This document shows, in pieces, positions 54,498 through 62,912 of a stretch of DNA of 64,000 nt; the first letter of the stretch is position 1; every line of letters starts with the position of its first letter. The stretch lies in assembly GCA_958295945.1 (NCBI GenBank), contig OY282386.1, positions 1,491,371 to 1,555,370 of the forward strand, in the 5' to 3' direction. A model generated the notes under the pieces. That model did no database searches. It had not been told where the DNA came from and worked only from the letters and a program-made list of their open reading frames with translations. The position numbers were made by a program, and so were the translations under genes. This stretch comes from Candidatus Poribacteria bacterium (GTDB lineage: Bacteria; Poribacteria; WGA-4E; WGA-3G).

Positions 54498-54970
54498 TTT
54501 CTTGCTCCTGACGGTTTTGTTTGAACAGGTACTTCAATAAAATCTGATGTGTCTTCATTCCAGGCAAATGCTTTGACGAGACGTATTGTATCCTCATATA
54601 TTGATATGACAATATAGGCTACCCCTGGATATGCAGGTTCATCCCATACTAAGGCATCTGCTTTGTCCTTTTCTGAAAAGTATGCTTCGTGGTTCGGATG
54701 TGAATGGTAAAACGCTTTAATTGGTCGGTTTTGTGTCTCTGCTTCTTTATGGATTGTTATTAAATCATCTGGATGCATTAGGTATGCTGTCCGAGCATCT
54801 CGAGTATAGGTATCCGGGTCATTCTTGTGCATCTGATTTTGGATATTTCGACAAGGTCTGACAAATTCTTGTGCATCCGTATGCAAAATCATTCCACAAC
54901 ATTCGTCAGGGTAATCTGCTTTTGCATGTTCACAGATTTCATCCATTGTTTTTCTAAATAGTGTTACCAT
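54494..54970 (-). CDS. JAMM/M67 metallopeptidase (Mec-like)
   Basis: A 158-residue JAB1/MPN+ metalloprotease. The zinc signature HSHPNHEAYFSEKD matches HxHx7SxxD exactly, and an upstream Glu lies in YPDECCGMI. In Mycobacterium tuberculosis the homologue Mec cleaves cysteine from the carrier CysO. Here a MoaD/CysO-like carrier and a cysteine synthase are encoded about 3.5 and 5 kb away on the same strand, so the same pathway is likely. The start ATG 54970 lacks a clear Shine-Dalgarno site. Confidence 0.88.
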   Translation of the reverse strand: MVTLFRKTMDEICEHAKADYPDECCGMILHTDAQEFVRPCRNIQNQMHKNDPDTYTRDARTAYLMHPDDLITIHKEAETQNRPIKAFYHSHPNHEAYFSEKDKADALVWDEPAYPGVAYIVISIYEDTIRLVKAFAWNEDTSDFIEVPVQTKPSGARK

Positions 54971-55000
54971 ATTTTTATAGAGTATATACACCTATTTTAA

Positions 55001-56128
55001 TCATGCATAACGTTTTGATCTTCTTGTAAGAATCATCAGTATTAAGACAACACTGATAATGACAACCCACCAATTTGAACTAAAAAACGTCCAAAAAATG
55101 TTGAAACCAACCCATGTCAATACTTCTATAGCAAAAATACCCCATGCTTTGCCTCTATGAGAACTCAATTTTCGTCTGCTAACATGTTGTTTTTTCAAAC
55201 TTCGGGATATGCGGCTTGAAATGAATAAGGTAAATAGTACAATCGCTAAAAAAATGTAGTTGACAGTCTCTTTTTCGTTGTTTGATGATACATTGAGTGG
55301 AGTAGGAAAGGAATATGCCTTTGGCGTTTGGCTGGTAATACCTTTTCGTCTCATGTCTTGTAATTGTGAAGTTGTGAAAGTTGCCTGACTGAAGGTTTTT
55401 TCAGTGTTTTGACGTGCAGTCTCAAATACTTCTTTCCATGTCAGAAAACTGTCTCGGTTTTCATCAGGTTTGCTGTTTAATGACTCAATCAGATTTTTGG
55501 TGAACCAACCACCCGTTACAATGTTACTCCAACCGTATTGACCTTCAGTGGCAGCAGTCACATGTAGGAAACCTTGATGTTCAAGGAACAGATTACGTAA
55601 AGTATGTTCGGTTAGTCGTGTCATGCTTCGACTACTTTGTAGATTAGGATCTAATTTCTGTGAAACAAGACTACTACAACAATCTGTAATGAGTAATTTC
55701 AGCCGAGGAGATTTCACCTGTTCAATGGCATTGACAAGATCTGATCGGAGAATCCATTTCCCTTCAGTAACGAGAAAAGTTTGTTTTTTGTCGTTCATGC
55801 CTCCGTGTCCAGCATAATAGATAAAAAGGATATCGTCTTTCTCAGTGTGTATATTCCGAATCCATTCTAAAACCCCATTGCGCGTTGCTTGATCTTTGGA
55901 ACTCAACAGAGTTGTTGTTTCTACATCACATAATTCGTTCTCAATAGAACCTAAGAGTTGGAGGATGTTTTTTCGGTCAACTTTCACATTAGTACCTATT
56001 CTTGGATCGTCATCCATTATAACCAAGAGTGCGTGGACAGTTTGAGCATCAGCAGGAATTGTACATATAATAGTACTCATCAAAATGACAGAGAGTGTTA
56101 TGAAAGAAACAGATTTCAATTTATTCAT
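55001..56128 (-). CDS. Exported caspase-like (C14) protein with C-terminal membrane helices
   Basis: A 375-residue protein with a signal peptide ending ADAQ. The caspase-like fold has the catalytic His in FIYYAGHGG (near residue 110) and Cys in LLITDCCSS (near 152). A ligand-type segment TAATEGQYGWSN follows. About residues 285-375 contain three hydrophobic helices, so the enzyme is membrane-tethered with the catalytic domain outside. Metacaspase-like proteins are abundant in poribacteria-type genomes. It is inserted between two sulfur-metabolism genes, with no clear link to them. Confidence 0.85.
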   Translation of the reverse strand: MNKLKSVSFITLSVILMSTIICTIPADAQTVHALLVIMDDDPRIGTNVKVDRKNILQLLGSIENELCDVETTTLLSSKDQATRNGVLEWIRNIHTEKDDILFIYYAGHGGMNDKKQTFLVTEGKWILRSDLVNAIEQVKSPRLKLLITDCCSSLVSQKLDPNLQSSRSMTRLTEHTLRNLFLEHQGFLHVTAATEGQYGWSNIVTGGWFTKNLIESLNSKPDENRDSFLTWKEVFETARQNTEKTFSQATFTTSQLQDMRRKGITSQTPKAYSFPTPLNVSSNNEKETVNYIFLAIVLFTLFISSRISRSLKKQHVSRRKLSSHRGKAWGIFAIEVLTWVGFNIFWTFFSSNWWVVIISVVLILMILTRRSKRYA

Positions 56129-56198
56129 AATCTAAAGGTCCTTCTACACATTTTAATTACATAACTGGTTTTGATTAAATATTGTTATATCGATCTTA

Positions 56199-56654
56199 TT
56201 ATCGTTGAACAGGGATTGGGAAGCGTATGTTTTTTAGTTCAATTTCTCTGTCATTTCCGTCATCAATTGGGATAAGAAAGTATTCTTCAAACTCAACTAC
56301 ATTCTCAGAATAAACCCATTCATCATTCCAATAATATTGTAATGTGAGTTTACGGGTTCCCCAACCATTTTCAGGTTTAGTCCGTTTTGCAGCCAACTTA
56401 CTATTTGGGATTGAGTCCCCAATTTTCTCTCGGATTATATCATTGAATATGTAGACTTGTATTTGTGTGTCCGATTCAGAATATTCATCTAACACCTTCG
56501 CGAGATACATATATTCGTCATCTTCAATCAATATTGTCTCTTGTTTCATTGGTTTCTCACTACATGATAATAAAAAGATAGTCAGTATCATTACTAATAG
56601 TGTCAGATTATATACATTGACTTGTAATTTATTCTTTGAACTAAAATGGTTCAT
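56199..56654 (-). CDS. Hypothetical lipoprotein
   Basis: A 151-residue protein with a lipobox (LLSC, Cys31) after a hydrophobic signal. The mature part is acidic and includes NGWGTRKLTLQYYWNDEW. No family is recognised. It lies between the caspase-like gene and the broken M48 protease gene on the same strand. Confidence 0.6.
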   Translation of the reverse strand: MNHFSSKNKLQVNVYNLTLLVMILTIFLLSCSEKPMKQETILIEDDEYMYLAKVLDEYSESDTQIQVYIFNDIIREKIGDSIPNSKLAAKRTKPENGWGTRKLTLQYYWNDEWVYSENVVEFEEYFLIPIDDGNDREIELKNIRFPIPVQR

Positions 56655-56783
56655 GAAGGAATAACTCCTAAGACACTATTAAAGTAATTCTGATGCTTAC
56701 AACTTGGCATGTCAATTGAATAAATGCACACAAGGCACTTTAAATATACCTGAAGTATTGATCTGTAAAACTCAATCATCTTG

Positions 56784-57745
56784 TCATCTAATTCTTTGTT
56801 TAACTTGTTGGAAACGGGATGAATTAGTTTTAAGATTTGACTTTGGTGGTAATCCATTAATCTGACTACGAACATTTGAAATACGTTCGCTATGAACAGG
56901 ATGCGTTGATATGAGATTTTCCAATTTTGTGGGTTCTCTCTTTTGCAGCTTCTGCAGTGTTTCAAAGAAATTAATACCTCCTTCAGGTGAAATACCAATA
57001 TCATAGACATTATTGATCCCATAGAAATCTGACTCTCGCTCGTTGTCACGACTGTATTTAAACAGAATTCCCGCAGTAAGGATATCTGAAACCAATTTTG
57101 TCAATTCACTTGAGTCCTCATCTAATATAATTTGCTTTAGTATCTCAAAACCGTAAGTTTGTGTCAACCGCTTCATAGAGTGTCTTCCGACAATATGTCC
57201 AATTTCATGACCAATGACAAATGCTAACTCCGATTCTGTTCGGACAGCTCGGATTAGTCCAAGATTTACATAGATAAATCCTCCTGGGACAGCATACGCG
57301 TTGATTTCCTTTGAATCGACAACTCTGAATGTGTAGCGGATGTTCTTCCGTTTACTCTGTTTAACGAGGGTCTGTCCAAGGTTGTTGATATAGTAGATTT
57401 TGAAATTACTTGAACACTCTGCATCGGCGAGGTTAGGAAACCTCGCCTACCGTGGGGCGAAAGTGTCAACTTATACTTATAATTCACTATATAACTTGTT
57501 ACAACTGGGTCCGTATAAAATTTTACCTCTTTAGCGTGTTGTTCATCAAAGGCTTTCCCTATTGTTAATTCCTCTTCATCACTGAAAATGTTAACATCAC
57601 CTAATTCCTCAAGAACGGAACCACCGACTTGTCCGATAGTGTTTATACTAAAACATCCAACGTTACAAGCAATTAGAAATGTAAATCCAATTGTAAATGA
57701 GAAATTGAGTATTGATTTCACAAATAGGTTATAGAAATATTTCAT
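56784..57745 (-). pseudogene. M48 family metallopeptidase gene broken by an inverted-repeat insertion
   Basis: The 5' part (57745 to about 57494) encodes a lipoprotein-like signal and the M48 N-terminus up to DPVVTSYI. The 3' part resumes in another frame at about 57387, reading INNLGQTLVKQSKRKNIRY and then the zinc motif VIGHEIGHIVGRHS, and ends at 56784. About 106 bases of foreign, palindromic DNA lie between. Joining TSYI to NNLG restores a typical BepA/LoiP-like M48 sequence. The insertion shifts the frame, so a full protein cannot be made. The element is listed separately. Confidence 0.78.
57388..57493. mobile_element. 106-bp MITE-like insertion inside the M48 gene
   Basis: Imperfect terminal inverted repeats begin ATATAGTAGATTTTGAAATT and, inverted, ATATAGTGAATTATAAGTAT. 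The centre contains the palindrome GGCGAGGTTAGG...CCTAACC-type (GGCGAGG/CCTCGCC). A TATA at both junctions may be a target duplication. The host reading frame is interrupted exactly at its boundaries, which defines the element independently of the repeats. Confidence 0.68.
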
Positions 57746-57781
57746 GTATGACAGAGACTATTTATGCGGTTGGATTCTATT

Positions 57782-57880
57782 TGTGGTAAATTGTTGAATT
57801 AATTCTACACATTGCTAAGAAGAGATTAGTAGACCTAAACTACCGTGGCTAGAAAGTGTAGATATAATTTATACTTCACC
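57782..57880. repeat. Degenerate copy of the M48-inserted element
   Basis: Its right half (TACCGTGG, then GAAAGTGTAGATATAATTTATACTTCAC) matches the inner and right part of the element at 57388 with scattered differences. The left half is only weakly inverted. It lies in the gap upstream of the M48 gene. Confidence 0.4.
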
Positions 57881-57903
57881 ATAAATACTAAGATATTTTA
57901 TAT

Positions 57904-58038
57904 ATAATGCTGTGTCAAAAATATGTATGTAATGGACAACATTCGTTGGTCACTCATACTGATGTGTTGTGACTTGTAGAGTGAATACTAATACATACCA
58001 TTACCGAGCCATACAATTCAAAGTGAACACAGCATTAT
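57904..58038. repeat. 135-bp element with perfect 12-bp terminal inverted repeats
   Basis: ATAATGCTGTGT and ACACAGCATTAT bound it. Inside, ATGTATGTAATGG and ATACCATTAC add further partial pairing. It fills the gap before the sulfur-carrier gene and has no coding capacity. Its end sequences differ from the other elements, so it is a separate family. Confidence 0.6.
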
Positions 58039-58061
58039 CACATGTGCTGTTAGGAAATGGC

Positions 58062-58337
58062 TTAGCCACCAGCAATGGCGGGAATTATTGATATTTCAGC
58101 ACCATCTGCAACAGGTGTTTCTTTTCCTTCAAGGAATCTAATATCTTCGTCATTAAGATAGATATTCACAAACCGACGAATATTGCCACCATCATCACAG
58201 ATACGTTCCTTCATCCCTGGATAATCTGATTCCAAATTATCTATAATGGTTTTGATATCAACACCTTCTGTTTCGACTTCCGCAAGATTCTGAGTTAATC
58301 GTCTCAACGGAGTCGGTATTCGAACTGTTACTGCCAT
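58062..58337 (-). CDS. MoaD/ThiS/CysO-like sulfur carrier protein
   Basis: A 91-residue ubiquitin-like beta-grasp protein ending in AIAGG, the diglycine needed for C-terminal thiocarboxylation. VRIPTPLRRLTQNLAEVETEG and VNIYLNDEDIRFLEG are typical of the MoaD-like group closest to CysO. With the JAMM protease and cysteine synthase nearby it probably donates sulfide for cysteine synthesis. The activating E1-like enzyme is not in the window. ATG 58337 follows AAAGGAGG. Confidence 0.9.
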   Translation of the reverse strand: MAVTVRIPTPLRRLTQNLAEVETEGVDIKTIIDNLESDYPGMKERICDDGGNIRRFVNIYLNDEDIRFLEGKETPVADGAEISIIPAIAGG

Positions 58338-58428
58338 ATTTCCTCCTTTAATGGGTCTGTCTACAGACACCGTATATTTAGTTCAATTTCATATTATTGG
58401 TAATAGGTGATCCACCAATGTACATAGA

Positions 58429-59196
58429 TCATATTGCGTAGTGTAACCCACATTCTTTGTTATTGTCTTCAGTATCAATTGTGTTTTGCCAACGCCATCT
58501 ACCTGCACGTTTTGGTTCACCTGGACGGATACGCGTTGTGCATGTCATACAACCGAGTGATTCAAAGTAGTGGCCATTTGTATCGGGTAGAAAAAGGGGA
58601 TTGATAGGAATTTCGTTTTCAATTACAAATTTCCATACCTGTTCAGTAGTCCATTCAAATAATGGACTTACTTTTAGAATCGGGTGTGAAGCAGATGAAA
58701 TAGTTTCTACCTTTTTGAAATTTTGTCTGGTTTCAGATTGATCATGTCGGGTGCCAGTAATCCAAATGTCTAATGTTTCTAACAGGCGTTGCATCGGTTT
58801 AATCTTACGGATTTCACAACAGAATTTCTGACTTGACCTGCTGTCAAAGAACAGAAATTCACCGTGTTCGGAAACCATTTTTTCGACTTCAGCATCATCA
58901 GGTTTAATTCGTTCAACTTCAACACCGTAACGAGCTTCTACTTGTTCAAAGAAAGTATAGGTTTCTGGAAACAGTCTTAATGTGTCAATAGTACAGACGC
59001 GGAACGGTATTTTATTTTCAGCTGCAAGATGAATTTGAACCATACCAGTCAACTGACCACTTGTGACGATCGCTGCGCGATGTTTGAACTGTTTAAATAT
59101 GGTAAAGAGAACATCTTGAGGGTTCTCAATTAAATTTACCTGCTGCTTCAACTCGACCATTGAAGCATTCTGAATCTGAAATGTCATATCGTTCAT
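58429..59196 (-). CDS. cysH: Assimilatory APS/PAPS reductase (CysH family)
   Basis: A 255-residue enzyme. The P-loop-like ATSGQLTGM region differs from the usual SGGKDS, but the other landmarks are present: Cys-Cys in KFCCEIRKIKP (near residue 125), ITGTRHDQSETR, CMTC near 218 and the catalytic ECGLH at the C-terminus. The CC...CxxC set binds a [4Fe-4S] cluster, indicating use of APS. It reduces the sulfonucleotide to sulfite. It is followed 17 bases downstream in the operon order by the cysteine synthase and Rrf2 genes upstream. Confidence 0.9.
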   Translation of the reverse strand: MNDMTFQIQNASMVELKQQVNLIENPQDVLFTIFKQFKHRAAIVTSGQLTGMVQIHLAAENKIPFRVCTIDTLRLFPETYTFFEQVEARYGVEVERIKPDDAEVEKMVSEHGEFLFFDSRSSQKFCCEIRKIKPMQRLLETLDIWITGTRHDQSETRQNFKKVETISSASHPILKVSPLFEWTTEQVWKFVIENEIPINPLFLPDTNGHYFESLGCMTCTTRIRPGEPKRAGRWRWQNTIDTEDNNKECGLHYAI

Positions 59197-59213
59197 TTAC
59201 CTACTTTTATTTA

Positions 59214-60164
59214 TTATGTGAGGGTTTCCATTATATCGGTTTCAAGTTCAAAATATCGGCTTAAACTAAAATATCTTTCACCTGTATCTGGGAGAATAGT
59301 AACCACAGTTTTGTCTGGTCCCAAAGTTTTTGCGATCTGTAATGACGCATATACATTTGCTCCAGAGGACATACCAACCAATAAACCTTCTTTTTTTGAT
59401 ATTTCTTTCATCGTCTGATATGCCACTTCTTCTGATACAGCAATTACATCATCAATAATATCTACATTCAATACTTCAGGTACCATCCCAGCTCCCAATC
59501 CGTCAATTCGTGTTGGACCGGGTAAACCTCCTGATAGGACAGATGAAACTGATGGTTCTACAGCAATTATCTTGGTATTTGGATTCTGTGCTTTTAGGAC
59601 TTCACCCACACCTGTTAATGTACCACCAGTTCCTACGCCTACCACAAAATAATCAATCAATTTATCAGTAGCATTCAGAATTTCAACCGCGGTTGTCTCT
59701 CTATGGATTTTTGGGTTTGCAGGATTTGTAAATTGGTTAGGCATATAATGTCGATTATTCCGACGAAGAATTTCCTCTGCTTCCCAAATGGCACTTGCCA
59801 TACCGCCGTGTTCTGGCGTTAACACGATTTCTGCTCCGAAAGCAGAAAGAAGTGCATATTTTTCACTACTAACATATTCTGGCATAGTGAGAATAACTTG
59901 ATAACCACATGCGACTCCAACGATAGAAAGACCGATTCCAGTATTTCCTGCTGTTGGTTCAACTATTGTATCACCAGGTCTAAGAATACCGCGTTGCTCG
60001 GCATCAACAATCATGCCATAACTGATACGATCTTTGATGCTACCTCCAGGATTATAGGATTCTAACTTAGCGTAAATTGACGCGCCATCTTTAACTGGTA
60101 GGGAATTCAACCGAACCATGGGTGTATTCCCGATAAGTTTTGTCAGGTTTTTCGCGATTTTCAT
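59214..60164 (-). CDS. Cysteine synthase (CysK/CysM family)
   Basis: A 316-residue PLP enzyme. The PLP lysine lies in NPGGSIKDRISYG (near residue 43), the substrate loop reads EPTAGNTGIGL (TAGNTG rather than the more common TSGNTG), and the phosphate cup is GVGTGGTLTG (near 178). It adds sulfide, or carrier-bound thiocarboxylate, to an activated serine. The neighbouring MoaD-like carrier and JAMM protease point to a CysM-type, carrier-dependent reaction. The gene overlaps the Rrf2 gene by four bases. Confidence 0.92.
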   Translation of the reverse strand: MKIAKNLTKLIGNTPMVRLNSLPVKDGASIYAKLESYNPGGSIKDRISYGMIVDAEQRGILRPGDTIVEPTAGNTGIGLSIVGVACGYQVILTMPEYVSSEKYALLSAFGAEIVLTPEHGGMASAIWEAEEILRRNNRHYMPNQFTNPANPKIHRETTAVEILNATDKLIDYFVVGVGTGGTLTGVGEVLKAQNPNTKIIAVEPSVSSVLSGGLPGPTRIDGLGAGMVPEVLNVDIIDDVIAVSEEVAYQTMKEISKKEGLLVGMSSGANVYASLQIAKTLGPDKTVVTILPDTGERYFSLSRYFELETDIMETLT

Positions 60165-60598
60165 ATAAAGAACGGGTGCGAATGGGTTGGTTGTGTTAGC
60201 ATTTTATATTTACGGGCATGAGTACATAACTCTTGAAGTGTTTTTGAATTTAACACTTCTCGAACATTTTCTTCAACCTCTGCAAAGAACGTAACTAATT
60301 CATACGATTCTTGTGCTTCAAATCCCTCAGTGAAATTTACGGGACCTTCTACAGCAGTAAATATATCACCTATGCGTATTTTCTCAGGAGCCAGTGCTAA
60401 ACTATACCCGCCGTCAGGACCCCGACGGCTTTTTGTCAGTCCAACTTCTTTGAGTTGTAATAGTAGTTTTTCCAAAAAGGGTCCAGGAATACTTCGTTTT
60501 TCGGCAATCACTGTAACTGAAACATATTGTTTACGGTAATGTAGACCGAGTTCTAACATTGCACATATTGCATATTTCAACTTCGCTGATAAATGCAT
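60161..60598 (-). CDS. Rrf2 family transcriptional regulator (CymR-like)
   Basis: A 145-residue winged-helix regulator. The N-terminal MHLSAKLKYAICAMLELG and PGPFLEKLLLQLKEVGLTKSRRGPDGGYSLA are classic Rrf2. The three Cys that bind the cluster in IscR are absent (only one late Cys, in ELCTHARK), so it resembles the cluster-free CymR, which senses cysteine status through cysteine synthase. It is the first gene of the sulfur operon, with overlapping stop/start with the synthase. It probably controls its own promoter at 60640. Confidence 0.92.
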   Translation of the reverse strand: MHLSAKLKYAICAMLELGLHYRKQYVSVTVIAEKRSIPGPFLEKLLLQLKEVGLTKSRRGPDGGYSLALAPEKIRIGDIFTAVEGPVNFTEGFEAQESYELVTFFAEVEENVREVLNSKTLQELCTHARKYKMLTQPTHSHPFFI

Positions 60599-60639
60599 CT
60601 ACTCCCCCTTTTTAATCCTAACCAATTCAGTTGACTTAA

Positions 60640-60668
60640 ATTATAGTATATCTTACTTACAAAGTCAA
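60640..60668 (-). promoter_or_regulatory. Sigma70-type promoter of the sulfur operon
   Basis: On the minus strand TTGACT (60663-60668) and TATAAT (60640-60645) are separated by exactly 17 bases, 42 bases upstream of the Rrf2 start. A second TTGACTTAAATT-like stretch overlaps the -10 region and may be the Rrf2 operator. Confidence 0.75.
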
Positions 60669-60842
60669 ATTTATTCTTTGTTAGGATGTGTAAGGTTATT
60701 GTCACACAATACTTTGTAGACTTGTATTTCTATACTTACCCGTAGATGTCAACTTTCAGATTCTGAATGAAAGTATTGATCTTTAGTCCCGTATGAAGAC
60801 TAAGAAATCTGGTATTTATCAAATTGCTGTGGATTTCAATGT

Positions 60843-61780
60843 CTATAGGTGCTTCGTTGGTATTTGTTCATGAAAATGCTCTATAAGAGTAAGCAGGATG
60901 TGTCTTTGTCCAGAAAGTTCAAGTTGTCCCTGATAGAATGTTTTATGTGTCAAACGGCTCAAATGCTGTCCTAAGAGAGAGCTCATCACTTTGACACCCA
61001 AGCTCGCATACGCACCTTGTCTACCCGCTAAACTCATTTTTGAAAGTTTCAAATCTGTTTTTAGGTATCTCCAAAATTGTTCTATACCGTGGTGTTGAGA
61101 CCAAATCTTGAGTATTTCACAAGATCGTCCGGATTTTCCAAAGACCATCATTGTTCGGGTCTTGCCCATATCTAAAAAGAAGAGGAGCACAAGTGATCCA
61201 TCGGATATTTTCTCAAATCCACACCCGATGTGTCAAAGAAATCTAATATCTCTTTGAGCATCGCAATAAAATAGGAAGGTTTATCTGTGTTCCCTCTGCC
61301 TTGTTTGCTAACAATGCGAATATAGAGAGGGATAATCATAGAGCCAATCTTGATCGTGATAGCTAACACATTTCTGCCTCGGATAGAGGTATTGTGTTTT
61401 TTTGACCACCAACTGAAGCAGTAGGACAGGAGTTTACCATAGCGCGGGTCATTTGTCCCATCCACACTTATTGTAGGACGACGAGATTTTGTAGCATCAC
61501 TTTTGGATGCGGTATCTCGTCCCTCTTGGAGTGCGATCGAACACCCGACGCGAACAAATAGACACTTCCATTGATAGAGCGAGAAACCTTTTAGATGCCT
61601 ATAAAGGTTCGCTACCGGAATAGATAACGATTGTGCTACCTGATTCGGATTAAAAAGTGCAAACATATGACCCATTGAAAGTAAAAGTAGCGTTTCTCGC
61701 AATTGCAAAGACTTTTTCCCAAAATGAGAGTAGAGAAGTGTTTGAAAGGACATCGTAGATTTGATAAGATATTGACACAT
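60843..61780 (-). pseudogene. Decayed IS4-type (DDE) transposase
   Basis: Two frames: 61780-61172 gives the N-terminal 202 residues, with the first catalytic Asp in ISVDGTNDPRYGK. The second, 61190-60843, gives the C-terminus with GKTRTMMVFGKSGRSCEI and HGIEQFWRYLKTDL, the ExxxxxxK signature. The frames overlap near 61180, and the stretch expected to hold the second Asp is missing between RKYP and the C-terminal block. So a deletion plus frameshift has inactivated it. The family is inferred from these signatures. Confidence 0.78.
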
Positions 61781-61838
61781 GAGATAGCCTCCTAATCTAT
61801 GAAAAAACTTATATTACAATTAGGATGCTATCTCATGT
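61777..61838. repeat. Hairpin at the 5' end of the IS remnant
   Basis: ACATGAGATAGCCTCCTAAT and its near-perfect inverse ATTAGGATGCTATCTCATGT (61819-61838) face each other across 22 bases and include the transposase start codon. This may be the IS end or a translation-control hairpin. The rest of the gap to 62117 is AT-rich, and I see no gene in it. Confidence 0.5.
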
Positions 61839-62116
61839 CCGAAAAGTCAAGAAAAATCTAAAAAATCAAATCGCATTTTCATAACACTATCCCTTCTAAA
61901 CATTGATTGTTAGCAGTATAAAAAACATTGTGAGAAATCCCAGTTAATTTATTATTCTTCATTAGGGACGATATGTTTATTATGTAAATACATTCTATTG
62001 TAATAACCAACAAAACAAATTATTAACTAGCACAAGTCGTAATTCTAAGTTCAATATTGTTAGAATGACACAATCAACGAGTTATCCTACACTAATTGCA
62101 AAAGGAGGCAAATCAC

Positions 62117-62911
62117 GTGAAAATAAGAATCTGTTTGATAAGTATTGCAGCGATTCTCATACTCATCGCCAGTCAGTCCGCGATTGCAAAGATTGACCCT
62201 GATACCGTCTCAGGATTGTGGCTATTTGAAGAGGGTGGTGGCGATGTGGCAGTGGATAGTTCTGATGCAGGGAACGATGGCACTATTGTAGGTCCAAAGA
62301 AATGGCAAGATGGTAAATTCGGAAAAGCATTAGAATTCAATGGTAATGATGTCTATGTTGAAGTGCAAGCAAATGACAGCATCATTCTTGAAGAACTCAC
62401 TATTGTAGCATGGGCAAATCTTAAACCATCAAAAGGGGCACGCTGGCAATCTATCATCATGCGTGGACAGAATCCCCGCAACTACCTATTGGTTGTAGAT
62501 AGAGACACACAAACACTGCAGCTAAGCATAACAAAGGCAGCAGATGGTGGCTTTACCGGTCCGAAAGGTGGTCCTGTCATCACAGATGGTGGTTGGCACC
62601 ACCTTGCAGGCGTTTTTGGTGAAAAGGAAGGTTTCGTCATCTATACCGATGGTGAAGAAGTCGGTAAACAAGCATACGCTAACCCCAGTCTTAATGCTGA
62701 CCCACCACGGATGCGGATTGGAGATGGGTCTAACGGAGGACATCAGTGTGAAGGTTTGCTTGACGAAGTCGCGCTATTTGACGTGCCACTTTCTCAGGAT
62801 GACATCAAAGCTATTATGAATGATGGACTTGAAAGAACAACTGGATTCCTCGCCGTTGAACCTGAAAGTAAGTTGACAACAATCTGGGGAAAACTGAAAT
62901 CTGGTTTATAG
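62117..62911 (+). CDS. Exported LamG-domain protein with KLxxxWGxLK tail
   Basis: A 264-residue protein with a signal peptide ending SAIAK. A LamG/concanavalin-like domain spans about 28-235: GLWLFEEGGGDVAVDSSDAG..G, KFGKALEFNG, LTIVAWANL, WHHLAGVF and LDEVALFDVPLS are its hallmarks. The last 20 residues (EPESKLTTIWGKLKSGL) match the tail of the protein at 5457. It is probably a surface or secreted carbohydrate-binding protein. The start is GTG 62117, eight bases after AAGGAGG. Confidence 0.88.
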   Translation: MKIRICLISIAAILILIASQSAIAKIDPDTVSGLWLFEEGGGDVAVDSSDAGNDGTIVGPKKWQDGKFGKALEFNGNDVYVEVQANDSIILEELTIVAWANLKPSKGARWQSIIMRGQNPRNYLLVVDRDTQTLQLSITKAADGGFTGPKGGPVITDGGWHHLAGVFGEKEGFVIYTDGEEVGKQAYANPSLNADPPRMRIGDGSNGGHQCEGLLDEVALFDVPLSQDDIKAIMNDGLERTTGFLAVEPESKLTTIWGKLKSGL

Positions 62912-62912
62912 C

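Noticed and set aside
57266-57745. The 159-residue frame as an intact small gene
   Set aside because: Its first 90 residues are the M48 N-terminus and the rest is read through the inserted element in a frame that does not match any M48 sequence; it is part of a pseudogene.
58429-59196. UGA at the end of the APS reductase as another selenocysteine codon
   Set aside because: The protein already ends with the normal ECGLH tail and length, and nothing family-like follows the UGA.
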